The notes beneath the pieces were generated by a model. The model ran no database searches. It was given only the letters and a program-made list of their open reading frames with translations, and was not told the DNA's origin. A stretch of 64,000 bases of DNA. Source: Bacteroidota bacterium (lineage in GTDB: Bacteria > Bacteroidota > Bacteroidia > Flavobacteriales_F > PHOS-HE28). The DNA is taken from the NCBI GenBank assembly GCA_014584605.1, contig JACTMO010000075.1, positions 50,800 through 114,799 of the forward strand, read 5' to 3'. Shown here one piece after another: positions 16,659 through 25,632 of the stretch. Positions within the stretch are counted from its first letter, which is position 1; every line of letters begins with the position of its first letter. The position numbers were made by a program, and so were the translations under genes.

Positions 16659-19385
16659 CTATGCGCTGATGTCAACAGTGCTACTGCGCGGAGCAGCGGC
16701 GCTCACGGGCGCTATTGGGCTACCCCCCCACACCCGCGCCACCCGCTCGCGCACCTTCGCCTCCATGCGCGCGATCAGCGCACGGCAGCCCTCCACCATG
16801 CGCCGCTCCTCCTCCAAGGCCGCTACGATGCGCTCTTGATCGGCGAGTGGGGGAAGGGGGATTGTGAAACAACGCAGCGACGAGAGAGAAACCGTTTTCT
16901 GAGCAACACCAGTTGCAGCCTTGTCTGCTTGGTGTTTCATGTACTGCGAGCACAACAAGTAGTAGAGGAATTGCGGAAGAACCCTCTCTGATGATCGAAG
17001 AAGACCAATGTGACGTTGAAAACAGAAGCGTTTGTCAAAGTCGACCAGTACTGGCACACCATAAGAACCAGTTACAGTGTAGAGGACATCGCCTCGCTTC
17101 GGCTTTCGATGTTCTTTGAGGTTGGCATAGTACTCTTCCGACACGAAGTATGTCTTCGTAAAGTCAATCTTGTTGTCCGTCTCGATGTTGGTGATAGTCA
17201 CGAAAGGGACTCCCGATTCTGTCTTTGGTGGTGGCATGTGGTCGCCATCGGTAATACTCTCACACACCTCCCCCAACTCCACCATTTCCCAGGCGGGGTC
17301 GATGGTGATGCGCGGCTTGTAGTGGGCCACCACGTGCCGCGCCCCGTCGATCACCTGTTGGTAGCCCTCCACCTCCGCCACCAAGGCCTCCTGCTCGGCC
17401 AGCGGGGGGAGGGGGATGCGCACTTCAGCCATGAACTTCAGGGACACTCCTCTCACAGCAACCCCTTTAGCGCACTGGTCGACCAACTCACCAATATGCC
17501 TTGAGATACACCACAAGTATCGCGGGAGCAAGCGTTCAGTGTCCTTCGAAACTAGGGCGGTCATGTCCTGATTGATCGCATAGTCTTCGTCTGCGTAGGC
17601 AGTCTTTCCAACTGATACACGTGTAACAATGATGGTAGACCCTTTGGGTGCGAGTTTCACCGATGTCTCAACGAGCGCTTTCTCATTTATCAGATCGAAG
17701 CCGATGATCTTACCTTCATCAGAGATGTACTTGTTCGAAATCCATTTTACAGTCCCGTTCTCCCAAAAGTCTCCATGCTGTTTAGATGGAGTCGCGCCCA
17801 AGCGTAAGTCGCATACGTCGGCTAACCGGACCATTTCAAAATCGGAGGAAGCATGTTCCCGACGCACGTGGAGATCTCCGTTGAGGCTGTACTCCTCGCC
17901 TTTCGAGATAACTGAGCGTTCTACGAGATGCGCCTTCCCCTCCCAACCCTCCGGCGCCTCCCACGCCGTGCCTTCCACCAAAGCCCGCCTGTAGTCCATC
18001 ATCAAGCGGTAGGCTTCGGGCAGGTCGTTCTGGGCAATGGGTCGGCGCTGCGCGCCCAGGTCATAGCCGTCGTGCTCCACCTTCACAAAGAGCAGCTTGT
18101 CCGTCTTCCGGGCCAGTGCGCGGTCGAACCAGAGCAAGCTGGTCTTCACCCCGCTGTAGGGGTTGAACACGCCGCCGGGCACGCTCACCACGCCCACCAG
18201 GTAGTGCTCGTCCACCAGCTTCTTGCGCAGGGCCTTGTACGCCTTGCCGCTCTGGAAGATGATGCCCTCGGGCACCACCAGCAGGGCGCGGCCGTTGGGG
18301 TGGAGGTGCTCGGCGATGTAGTCCACGAAGAGCACCTCGCTGCGGGTGCTGGGTATGCCGAACTTGCCGTGGGGCTTGATGCCGCCCTTGGGGCTCATGA
18401 AGGGCGGGTTGGCCAGCACCACATCGAAGCGATCCTCCCAGCGGTCGGTGCTGGTGAGGGTATCGTACTCGTAGATGTGCGGGTCGGGGAAGCCGTGCAG
18501 GTAGAGGTTCACCAAGGCCAGCTTCACCATGCCGGGGTCGATGTCGTAGCCCGTGATGTTGCGCACGAGCTTCTTGCGGTCGTCGGGCGTCAGCAGGTCG
18601 CCGCTGTACCGTTTCGCGCTGGTTTCCGCATCGGGTAGCACCGCCCCTACTTCGCCGTCCTTACCTCCATCACCTCCATCACCTCCATCACCTCCCTTAC
18701 CTCCCTTACCTCCATTACCTCCTTCACCTCCCTCACTGGAGTTCTTCCGCAGAATATGCTTGTACGCGCTGATGAGGAAACCGGCGGTGCCGCAGGCGGG
18801 GTCCAGGATGGTCTCGTGCTTCTGCGGATCGATCACGGCGGTCATGAAATCGATCAGGTGCCGCGGCGTGCGGAACTGGCCGGCATCGCCCTGGCTGCCC
18901 ATGATGCTGAGCAGGTACTCGAAGGCATCGCCCAGCTTCTCGCTGTGGTCGTACGTGAATTCGTTGATGCACTTCAGGAACTCGCGCAGCGTGGCCGGGT
19001 CGCGGTACGGCAGGAAGGTGTTCTTGAAGATGTCGCGGAAGAGGGGCGGCAGGCCGGGGTTCTCGGGCATGCGTTCCAGGGCCTCGGCGTACAGCTTCAC
19101 GCGTTCCTCGCCGCCCAGCCCGGGGTCCATCAGCCGGGGCCAGGCGTATTGGGCGTAGTCCTGCTCCCGCTTTTCCTCCTTGCCGTCCACCACCACCTTG
19201 TAGCTGTGCTTGGCGAAGAAGGTGGGTTTGCCGCCCAGCTCCACGGCCTCCTGGTCCATGTCGTGCATGAACTTGTAGATGAGGGCCACGGTGACCTGGT
19301 CGATCTGGCTGCGGGGGTCGGGCACCTTGCCCACGAGGATATCGCGGCAGGCATCGATGCGGCGTTTGGTGGTGCTGTCGAGCAT
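16659..19385 (-). CDS. type I restriction system: fused HsdM-HsdS
   Basis: A 908-residue fusion of the DNA adenine methylase and the specificity subunit of a type I restriction-modification system. The N-terminal helical domain (about 1-150) is followed by the methylase with the SAM motif DPACGTAGFL (near 195) and catalytic NPPF (near 326). The linker near 500-520 leads directly into two target recognition domains (about 525-705 and 715-885), each closing with IPLPPLA(E/D)QE and a long helix. HsdM and HsdS are normally separate; here there is no stop between them. A Gly-rich insert (about 217-245) interrupts the methylase. DNA of the recognition domains is clearly more AT-rich than the methylase part, as expected for exchanged specificity modules. 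It starts 6 bp after fic. Confidence 0.92.
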   Translation of the reverse strand: MLDSTTKRRIDACRDILVGKVPDPRSQIDQVTVALIYKFMHDMDQEAVELGGKPTFFAKHSYKVVVDGKEEKREQDYAQYAWPRLMDPGLGGEERVKLYAEALERMPENPGLPPLFRDIFKNTFLPYRDPATLREFLKCINEFTYDHSEKLGDAFEYLLSIMGSQGDAGQFRTPRHLIDFMTAVIDPQKHETILDPACGTAGFLISAYKHILRKNSSEGGEGGNGGKGGKGGDGGDGGDGGKDGEVGAVLPDAETSAKRYSGDLLTPDDRKKLVRNITGYDIDPGMVKLALVNLYLHGFPDPHIYEYDTLTSTDRWEDRFDVVLANPPFMSPKGGIKPHGKFGIPSTRSEVLFVDYIAEHLHPNGRALLVVPEGIIFQSGKAYKALRKKLVDEHYLVGVVSVPGGVFNPYSGVKTSLLWFDRALARKTDKLLFVKVEHDGYDLGAQRRPIAQNDLPEAYRLMMDYRRALVEGTAWEAPEGWEGKAHLVERSVISKGEEYSLNGDLHVRREHASSDFEMVRLADVCDLRLGATPSKQHGDFWENGTVKWISNKYISDEGKIIGFDLINEKALVETSVKLAPKGSTIIVTRVSVGKTAYADEDYAINQDMTALVSKDTERLLPRYLWCISRHIGELVDQCAKGVAVRGVSLKFMAEVRIPLPPLAEQEALVAEVEGYQQVIDGARHVVAHYKPRITIDPAWEMVELGEVCESITDGDHMPPPKTESGVPFVTITNIETDNKIDFTKTYFVSEEYYANLKEHRKPKRGDVLYTVTGSYGVPVLVDFDKRFCFQRHIGLLRSSERVLPQFLYYLLCSQYMKHQADKAATGVAQKTVSLSSLRCFTIPLPPLADQERIVAALEEERRMVEGCRALIARMEAKVRERVARVWGGSPIAPVSAAAPRSSTVDISA
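18663..18734 (-). repeat. 9 bp tandem repeat inside hsdM
   Basis: Eight tandem units of ACCTCCNNN on the plus strand (NNNGGAGGT on the coding strand), with triplets such as ATC, CTT and ATT. They encode the Gly-rich GGN/GGK/GGD run of the methylase. The unit is a multiple of three, so copy-number change would alter the loop length but not the frame. Confidence 0.85.
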
Positions 19386-19391
19386 GGGGGG

Positions 19392-20495
19392 TCAGCGTTC
19401 GGGGTCCGGCGAACCGCTGCGGGCGAGCAGATCGGTGAGGCGGTGGTTGATGTAGTAGAATTCGCGACCGATGCGGCGCTGGTGCAGGAGGCCGCGCTGC
19501 GTGAGGGCGCGCAGGTAATGCGTGGCGGTGGGGCGGGTGCCCAGTCCGTGGTCCACCAGGGTGTTCACCTTCACGTATGGGAAGCTGAAGAGCAGTTCGG
19601 CGAGCTCCATCACGGGCATCTTGTTGCTGATGCCGCGCATGTCGCCGGTGAAGCCCTCTTTGAGCGTGAGCACCTCGCGGATGAGCTGGATGGTTCGCTT
19701 GGCGGTCTCCTCCACGGCGCGGAGCATGAAGAGCAACCAGGGCTCCCAGGCATCGCGCTCGGTCACTTCGCGCAGCAGGCGATAGTAGTCGGGCTTGTGC
19801 TGCAGGATGTAGGAGCTGAGGTAGAGCACGGGTTGCGTCAGCAGCTCTTCGTGGATGAGCAGCAGCACGTTGATGATGCGTCCGGTGCGCCCATTTCCGT
19901 CGGCGAAGGGGTGGATGGCCTCGAACTGGTAGTGCGCGGCGGCCATGCGCACCAAGGGGTCCATGTGATGGTGTTCGTGCGCGAACCGCTCCCACCGGGC
20001 CATGAGGCCGGCCAGCTGTTCCGGACCGGGCGGGGTGTACACGATGCGGCCCGTGGCGGGGTTGCTGAGCTTGGTGCCCGGCAGGGTGCGCAGGCCGGCC
20101 GTGGTGCCCTTGATGCGCTGCATCACCAGGGTGGCCGTATTGGTGCTGATCCCGCCCGCCTGCCGCATGGCCAGCACGCCGTCCTTCACGGCTTCGCGGT
20201 AGCGCAGCACTTCCTTCACGCCGGGCGGCGCTTGGTCCAAGGGGTTCACCACCGCCTGGTATAGCTGGTCCTTGGTGGTCACGATGTCCTCGATGGCCGA
20301 ACTGTCCTGGCTCTCCTGAAGCACCACGGTGTGAAGCAACAGTTCGGGCTGCGGCAGGGCTTGGCAGAGTCCCTTGAGCTCGGCCAAGGCCGCGCGCGCT
20401 TGGATGGCCGCACGGAGCACGGCCAGGGTTTCCAACGCCTCGGGAGCGGGTGGATCAGGCAGGTGATCGTGGGCGATCTCTGGTTGACTCCACAT
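19392..20495 (-). CDS. Fic/DOC family protein (AMPylase-like)
   Basis: A 367-residue Fic protein that should transfer AMP (or a related group) to a target protein hydroxyl. The catalytic motif is complete: HPFADGNGRTGR (about 195-206). An N-terminal inhibitory helix motif SSAIED (about 65-70) matches the class II pattern (S/T-x-x-x-E), so the enzyme is likely self-inhibited. The C-terminal part (GTRPTATHYLRALTQRGLLHQ) looks like a winged helix, as in many Fic proteins that may bind DNA. It lies between hsdR and hsdMS, 6 bp ahead of the latter, so fic and hsdMS share a transcript. The target is unknown. Confidence 0.92.
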   Translation of the reverse strand: MWSQPEIAHDHLPDPPAPEALETLAVLRAAIQARAALAELKGLCQALPQPELLLHTVVLQESQDSSAIEDIVTTKDQLYQAVVNPLDQAPPGVKEVLRYREAVKDGVLAMRQAGGISTNTATLVMQRIKGTTAGLRTLPGTKLSNPATGRIVYTPPGPEQLAGLMARWERFAHEHHHMDPLVRMAAAHYQFEAIHPFADGNGRTGRIINVLLLIHEELLTQPVLYLSSYILQHKPDYYRLLREVTERDAWEPWLLFMLRAVEETAKRTIQLIREVLTLKEGFTGDMRGISNKMPVMELAELLFSFPYVKVNTLVDHGLGTRPTATHYLRALTQRGLLHQRRIGREFYYINHRLTDLLARSGSPDPER

Positions 20496-20510
20496 AGGTT
20501 CACCGGGACA

Positions 20511-20751
20511 TGTAAAGATTCTTTCAGTTCACTCCCGAGGTGTAAAGATGGCGAATAAATCTTTATACCAAAGGATTAAAGATGGGTATGCAGATTAAGC
20601 ATATCGCAATAGGCTTAATCTTACATTGCAATACAACATGCTGATAAACAGCATTCTATAACTGCAGATTAGTGCGCATTGGTGCGGAATACAGGCATTC
20701 GGCCTCGGCACATGTAAAGGATCTTGCTACATCGCAGCAATGTGTAAAGAT
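20511..20751. promoter_or_regulatory. fic-hsdMS control region with TGTAAAGAT repeats
   Basis: The 276 bp gap between hsdR and fic is AT-rich. TGTAAAGAT occurs at 20511, 20541 and 20743, with TGTAAAGGAT at 20713. The repeats form two pairs, each 30 bp apart, at the two ends of the gap. Related boxes in the middle are ATCTTTATA at 20559 (inverted, one change) and ATTAAAGAT at 20575. This looks like an operator array for a regulator, possibly the winged-helix end of Fic itself. I could not assign a single -7 box. Confidence 0.55.
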
Positions 20752-20771
20752 CTGGCCAAGATCTTTTCACG

Positions 20772-23306
20772 TCAGGCCGCGAACTGCTCCACCGGCACGT
20801 AGGTGTCCACATAGTCGGGCACCAGGGTGCGGCTGCCCGGCGTAATGGCCTTGAACTCCTCCATGGACAGGGCCGGGTGGTTGGCCAGGCGCTGGAAGCT
20901 CTTCTGTTTCACGATCTCGCGCACGTCCTGGTCCACCACGTAGGCCTTGAAGAAGTGACGCAGCGCGGCGATGTTCTCGTCCTCGGCGGGTGGATGGATG
21001 CTCACGAACTTCTGGAACTCCTCCTCCAGCAGTTCATCCTTCAGCTTGAAGCGGGCGATGATGCCGAAGATCTTCTCCACCACTTCGCGCAGGCTCAGCT
21101 TGCGGTCCACGGTGTAGGCCTTGCGCAGTTTCTCCAGGGTGAAGAACTCATCCGGCTTGTCCAGCACCTCGGTCTGGATGTAGTGGAGCACCTGGTCCCA
21201 ATTGCCGGCCTCCACGTTGCGGCGGATGTCGGCATCGCCTTGGATGCGCTGCTCGAAGCGGTCGCGGAACATCTCGCGATCGATCTTCATGCCCTCGGCA
21301 CCAACGGCCCTGGTCTCGATGGTCACCAGCGGGTCGGCCGCCAGATGTTGGTGGTACTTGCCCGTTCCGCCGATCGCATCGCGCCCCGGTCCCGGCGCAT
21401 CCTTCGGCACCACCACGGTCAGTTTGGCGTCGTAGTCGAACGCGTTCTCGAAGTAGGCGCAGTTGGCGAAGAAGTCGAAGAGCTTGAAGGCTGCCTTGGG
21501 CTGGCTCGCGGTATCGGTATGGCCTTGTGCATCGCGCTCGCTGTGGCTGAAGGTCCACTTGCGGGTGCCGCGCCCTTTCATCTGCACGAAATCGCTGGGG
21601 CTGAAGATGGGCCGCATGAGCACCACGTTCAGCAGGTCCTCGCAATCGTAGCCGGTGGTCATCATGCCCACGGTGACGCACACGCGGGCCTTGCTGGTGC
21701 GGTAGCCGGGCAGCACGGGGCTGGTGCCGAGCAATACGTTGTTGGCGAAGTTCACCGTCATCTGCTGTGCGCCCTGCACCAGGCTGGTCACCTGCACGGC
21801 GAAGTCGCTCTGGTAGCGGCCCGGCCAGCGGGTGTGCGCCATCTCGTTCAGGATCTCGGCCACCTTGCGCGCGTGGCCCTGGCTCACGCAGAAGAGAATG
21901 CTCTTGCCCAGTTCGCCGCTGATGGGGTCGGCAAGGGCATTGTCCAGAAAGGCGCGGCAGAACGCGGCGTTCGTTTCCGGGCTGAAGAACGTGCGCTCGA
22001 AGTCGCGGTGTACGAAGGTCTCCTCGTGCTCCTCGCCGTCGCTGTCCTTGGTCACCACAGCGTAGCCTTCATCGCTCAGCAGCTGGGTGGTGATCTCCGT
22101 GCGCGCATCGATGGTGATGGGGTTGATGAGGTAGCCGTCGCGCACGCCGTCCAGCAAACTGTAGCGGAAGGTGGGCTTGCCATCGCCGCAGCCGAAGGTG
22201 GTGTAGGTGTCGCGCAGCAGGCGCATCTCGTAGGCGCGCGGGTCCTCCCGGACGTCCTTCTCCTCCACGCCCTTCAGGTAGTCGCGCGGCGTGGCGGTGA
22301 GGCCCAGCTTGTAGCCGTGGAAGTACTCGAACACGGCGCGGCTGTTTCCGCCGATGCTGCGGTGCGCCTCGTCGCTGATCAGCAGGTCGAAGTCGGTGGG
22401 CTCGAACCGGTCGCGGTACTTGTTCCCGGCCAAGAGTGTTTGCACCGTGCTCACCACCACTTCGGCCTTGCGCCAGTTCTCCGGGTCCTCCTTGTACACG
22501 CACACGGAGCAGTCGTTCTTCAGGTAGAGCAGGAAGGCGCGTTTGGCCTGGTCCTCCAGCTCCAGGCGGTCCACCAGGAAGAGCACGCGGCGGGCGTTGC
22601 CGGTGCGCAGGAAGAGCTTGATGAGCGCGCCGCTGGTGAGCGTCTTGCCCGTGCCGGTGGCCATCTCGAAGAGGAAGCGGTCCTTGCCCTCGCGAACGGC
22701 CTGCTGGATGGCCTTGATCGCGTCCTGTTGGTAGGGCCTCAGGAAGCGCAGTTTGTTCTGTTCGATGAAGCCTGCCTTCAATGCCGGGTCGTTCCATTCC
22801 GGCCGACGCGCATAGCCGGGCAACTGGCTCAGGGCGATGTAGTCCGCTTCCACCGGTTCATTCACCAGCTTCGCCCGGTCGGGTGCGAATTGTTTCAGTG
22901 CTCCCAAGGAACCAGGCGAGGGAAAGCGGCTGATCACCTGCGGATTGCCGCGTTCCAGGTCCCACAGGTAGTGCAGGTTGCCGTTGCTGAGGATCACGTA
23001 CTTGACCTTGGCGGCCTTGGCATACCCCCGCGCCTGTTCCTTCGCGTTCAGCGGGTGGATGCTCTCGCGCTTGGCCTCCAGCAGCGCCACGGGATAGCCG
23101 TCGCTTCCGACGAGCAGGTAGTCGATGAAGCCCTTCTTGGTCTTCTCAAAGTCATCGCCATACTGCTCGTCCATGTACTCGGGCGTGATGCTCACCCCGG
23201 TCTCCAAGGTGATGTTCGCCGGGCCGTTCCCATCCGCCAGGAAGCGCCAGCCCGCCTCTTCGAGCAGCTTGTTGATCTTGATGCGTGCGCGGGCTTCCTT
23301 GGACAT
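20772..23306 (-). CDS. hsdR: type I restriction enzyme HsdR subunit
   Basis: An 844-residue motor and nuclease subunit. The nuclease domain is N-terminal, with IDYLLVGSDG and VALLEAKRE (D and ExK, about residues 62-79). Helicase motor domains follow: Walker A ATGTGKT (about 215-221), DEAH box LLISDEAHRS (about 312-315), TATPRDYL, and the second RecA domain with GRGTRKW. The C-terminal helical region should contact HsdM. The length is at the short end for HsdR (about 800-1100). It is the first gene of the cluster, followed by fic and hsdMS, which have their own control region. Together they should cut DNA that lacks the cognate methylation. Confidence 0.94.
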   Translation of the reverse strand: MSKEARARIKINKLLEEAGWRFLADGNGPANITLETGVSITPEYMDEQYGDDFEKTKKGFIDYLLVGSDGYPVALLEAKRESIHPLNAKEQARGYAKAAKVKYVILSNGNLHYLWDLERGNPQVISRFPSPGSLGALKQFAPDRAKLVNEPVEADYIALSQLPGYARRPEWNDPALKAGFIEQNKLRFLRPYQQDAIKAIQQAVREGKDRFLFEMATGTGKTLTSGALIKLFLRTGNARRVLFLVDRLELEDQAKRAFLLYLKNDCSVCVYKEDPENWRKAEVVVSTVQTLLAGNKYRDRFEPTDFDLLISDEAHRSIGGNSRAVFEYFHGYKLGLTATPRDYLKGVEEKDVREDPRAYEMRLLRDTYTTFGCGDGKPTFRYSLLDGVRDGYLINPITIDARTEITTQLLSDEGYAVVTKDSDGEEHEETFVHRDFERTFFSPETNAAFCRAFLDNALADPISGELGKSILFCVSQGHARKVAEILNEMAHTRWPGRYQSDFAVQVTSLVQGAQQMTVNFANNVLLGTSPVLPGYRTSKARVCVTVGMMTTGYDCEDLLNVVLMRPIFSPSDFVQMKGRGTRKWTFSHSERDAQGHTDTASQPKAAFKLFDFFANCAYFENAFDYDAKLTVVVPKDAPGPGRDAIGGTGKYHQHLAADPLVTIETRAVGAEGMKIDREMFRDRFEQRIQGDADIRRNVEAGNWDQVLHYIQTEVLDKPDEFFTLEKLRKAYTVDRKLSLREVVEKIFGIIARFKLKDELLEEEFQKFVSIHPPAEDENIAALRHFFKAYVVDQDVREIVKQKSFQRLANHPALSMEEFKAITPGSRTLVPDYVDTYVPVEQFAA

Positions 23307-23755
23307 CGAAGGGCAAGATCGCCACTACTGGGAAATAACCGCTTCGAGGAGGCGGATCTTGCGTGAGCGGGCGCAGCGGCAGCCCGGCGCCGGAAGGGCC
23401 GTGCAGCCACGTGCAGCGAGGAGGCGACCGAAGGAAGCCCCCGCAGTGCCGTGGGTGCGGGCCCTGACCAGCCGGCTACAGCGAAGCACGCGACCCGTGC
23501 GTTGGACGGTGCGCAGGCAAGGGGCACGCCCCCCCTCGCAAGCCCGCCTCATGCAGGACCGTCCCATGCCCTATGCCCATGCAGCCCCGGAAGGAAGCTG
23601 CATGGGAATTGGACCGTCCTGCGATCACTCAGCCTTAACGCCGTTCCATCCCTCCCCGTTGCTCGATCATTCGTTTCCTCATGCAGCACGCCCGGGACGC
23701 GTCGTGGGGCCGTTCCTCGGGGGCTGCGTAACCTTGCCGCCTTGTCCGAGCCCCC
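23307..23755. other. intergenic region between hsdR and nhaD
   Basis: A 450 bp divergent gap with no ORF that looks coding; the long ORFs in the track here are extensions of shadows. It holds the nested hairpin described separately and, about 25 bp before nhaD, a TAACCTTG box resembling a -7 element. Confidence 0.5.
23553..23622. other. nested inverted repeat, possible structured RNA
   Basis: An outer 12-base pair of arms (GCAGGACCGTCC at 23553 and GGACCGTCCTGC at 23611, one mismatch) encloses a perfect 10 bp inner stem (CCCATGCAGC at 23576 and its complement at 23597) with an 11-base loop. About 70 nt in all. There is no T-run, so it is not a standard terminator. Confidence 0.45.
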
Positions 23756-25066
23756 ATGGCCTACCTGTTGATCGCGCTCATCTTCCTGGTCGGATACGCC
23801 TGCATCGCCCTGGAGCACCCGCTGAAGATCAACAAGGCGGCGAGCGCCGTCCTCACGGGCATGCTGATCTGGACGGTGATCATGCTGGGGCACGACGAGC
23901 TCTTCCCACCGGCGGAGGGCGGGCACGAGCACCTGCTGCATCAGCTGTACGAGCACCTGAGCCAGATCGCGAGCATCCTCTTCTTCCTGCTGGGCGCCAT
24001 GGCGGTGGTGGAACTGATGGATGCGCACGAGGGCTTCCGCGTGATCACCGACCGCATCCGCAGCACCAACAAGCGGGCGCTGCTGTGGGTGATCGGCGGG
24101 ATCACCTTCTTCCTGAGCGCCGCCCTGGACAACATGACCACCGCGATCGTGATGGCGGCGCTGCTGCGCAAGTTCATCCGCGACAAGGAGGACGTTTGGA
24201 CCTTTGCGGGCCTGGTGATCATCGCGGCGAACGCGGGCGGTGCCTGGAGCCCGATCGGCGATGTCACCACCATCATGCTGTGGATCGGCGGGCAGGTCAC
24301 CACGGCGAACATCATCCTGAAGCTCTTCGTGCCCAGCGTGGTGTGCCTGGTGCTGCCGCTGCTTTACCTGTCCGCCCGGGCCAAAGGGAGGCTGCACCTG
24401 GTGGAGGTGCCGGAGCAGGACGCCGCCGGTTCGCCGTCGCGGCTCGGTGCGCGCGAAAAGTACCTGGTGTTCTTCCTGGGCATGGCCACGCTGCTGGGGG
24501 TGCCCCTGTTCAAGGCGGTGACGCACCTGCCGCCCTTCATGGGCCTGATGCTCGGCCTGGGCGTGTTGTGGGTGTTCACCGAGTTCATCCACCTGCGGCA
24601 TCCGCAATGGTCCGAACGCCAGCACATGACGGTCTCCTCCATCCTGAAGCGCATCGACCACAGCAGCATCCTGTTCTTCCTGGGCATCCTGGTGGCGGTG
24701 GCCGGGCTGCAGGTGGCGGGCCACCTCACGGACGTGGCGCACCTGCTGGACCGCTCGCTGGGCGACATCTTCGCCATCAACACCGTGATCGGGATGCTGA
24801 GCGCGGTGGTGGACAACGTGCCGCTGGTGGCCGCCGCCATGGGCATGTACCCGCTGGCGCAGTTCCCCACGGACCATGCCTTCTGGGAGCTGCTGGCCTA
24901 TTGTGCGGGCACGGGGGGCAGCATGCTCATCATCGGCAGCGCGGCGGGCGTGGCCGTGATGGGGATCCTGGGCATCGACTTCGGGTGGTACCTGCGGCGG
25001 ATGACGGTGCCTGCGGCGCTGGGGTATTTCGGCGGCATCGCCACCTTCTGGCTGCTGTGGCACTGA
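23756..25066 (+). CDS. nhaD: Na+/H+ antiporter NhaD
   Basis: A 436-residue inner-membrane sodium/proton antiporter of the NhaD type (ion transporter superfamily). About 11-12 hydrophobic segments are visible. Family landmarks are LEHPLKINKAASAVLTGM near the start, SAALDNMTTAIVM and AANAGGAWSPIGDVTTIMLW in the first half, and SAVVDNVPLVAAAMGM and GTGGSMLIIGSAAGVA in the second half. The two halves mirror each other (DNMTTA / DNVPLVA; GGAWSPIGDVTT / GGSMLIIGSAAG). It exports Na+ or Li+ against protons. The start follows a TAACCTTG-like box by about 25 bp. Confidence 0.95.
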   Translation: MAYLLIALIFLVGYACIALEHPLKINKAASAVLTGMLIWTVIMLGHDELFPPAEGGHEHLLHQLYEHLSQIASILFFLLGAMAVVELMDAHEGFRVITDRIRSTNKRALLWVIGGITFFLSAALDNMTTAIVMAALLRKFIRDKEDVWTFAGLVIIAANAGGAWSPIGDVTTIMLWIGGQVTTANIILKLFVPSVVCLVLPLLYLSARAKGRLHLVEVPEQDAAGSPSRLGAREKYLVFFLGMATLLGVPLFKAVTHLPPFMGLMLGLGVLWVFTEFIHLRHPQWSERQHMTVSSILKRIDHSSILFFLGILVAVAGLQVAGHLTDVAHLLDRSLGDIFAINTVIGMLSAVVDNVPLVAAAMGMYPLAQFPTDHAFWELLAYCAGTGGSMLIIGSAAGVAVMGILGIDFGWYLRRMTVPAALGYFGGIATFWLLWH

Positions 25067-25085
25067 CGGCGCCGCACAGGCGCCG
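25067..25085. terminator. GC-rich hairpin between nhaD and dinB-like gene
   Basis: CGGCGCC and its complement pair across a 5-base loop, immediately after the nhaD stop and 15 bp from the stop of the convergent gene. It could act on both strands. No T-run. Confidence 0.35.
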
Positions 25086-25100
25086 GGGGGGCTGCCCCGC

Positions 25101-25610
25101 TCACACCGTGGGGATGCCGTGCAGCTTGCACAGCCAGCCGAGGTGGCCGATGTGGCTGCCCTCGTGCCGGATGGCGTGGGTGATGACGTCGCGCACCTGG
25201 TCGCCGAAGGGCAGGCCGGTGGGGTTGGGCTTGTTCAGCGCCTCCTGCCCCAGGGTGGCCACGTGGGCGATGGCCTGGCGGTGCACCTCGTGGAACATGT
25301 GCAGCACCTCCTCCACGTGGGGCCGCTCCTCCTCGGGCGATCCGTGGGCGCCCAGGGTGTAGTGCTTGGCCCAGCTGAACTTGATCACGGGGCCGCCGGT
25401 GCTGCGCAGCAGCAGACCGTTCTCGGTGGTGGCCAGGTGCGCCACGATCCAGAAGGCCGAGTTCAAGGGGATGCCTTCGCAGGTGAACCGCTTGTGCAGG
25501 GTGCCGTTGGTGCCGTCGGGGTCGGCCTTCAGCAGGCGACCGAGGTAGTACATGGTGTATTCCCGGGTGCGGTCCATCATGGCCGCCAGGAAGCGCGCTT
25601 CTTGGTCCAT
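25101..25610 (-). CDS. DinB-like four-helix protein
   Basis: A 169-residue protein with the DinB/YfiT four-helix pattern. The expected metal-binding histidines can be read in WIVAHLATTENG and HAIRHEGSHIGHLGWL. The helix with ADPDGTNGTLHKRF and the FHEVHRQAIAH helix fit the fold. DinB-type proteins include bacillithiol- or mycothiol-dependent transferases, but many have no known reaction and I cannot name one here. The start follows a TACCTTGC-like box. The upstream glycosyltransferase gene ends 22 bp before this start, so they may be co-transcribed. Confidence 0.8.
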   Translation of the reverse strand: MDQEARFLAAMMDRTREYTMYYLGRLLKADPDGTNGTLHKRFTCEGIPLNSAFWIVAHLATTENGLLLRSTGGPVIKFSWAKHYTLGAHGSPEEERPHVEEVLHMFHEVHRQAIAHVATLGQEALNKPNPTGLPFGDQVRDVITHAIRHEGSHIGHLGWLCKLHGIPTV

Positions 25611-25632
25611 GGCCGCAAGGTAGGGCGGCGGC

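Noticed and set aside
16460-16675. 71-residue ORF as a real small gene
   Set aside because: Only its C-terminal half matches LemA, and that part ends abruptly; the N-terminal half is chance extension.
20511-20751. CRISPR-like array in the fic upstream region
   Set aside because: Boxes are only 9 bp, few, with unequal gaps between pairs; no 25-40 bp repeats or spacers and no cas genes.
23125-25362. 745-residue plus-strand ORF overlapping nhaD
   Set aside because: Out of frame with the clear NhaD protein; its sequence has no domain-like pattern.
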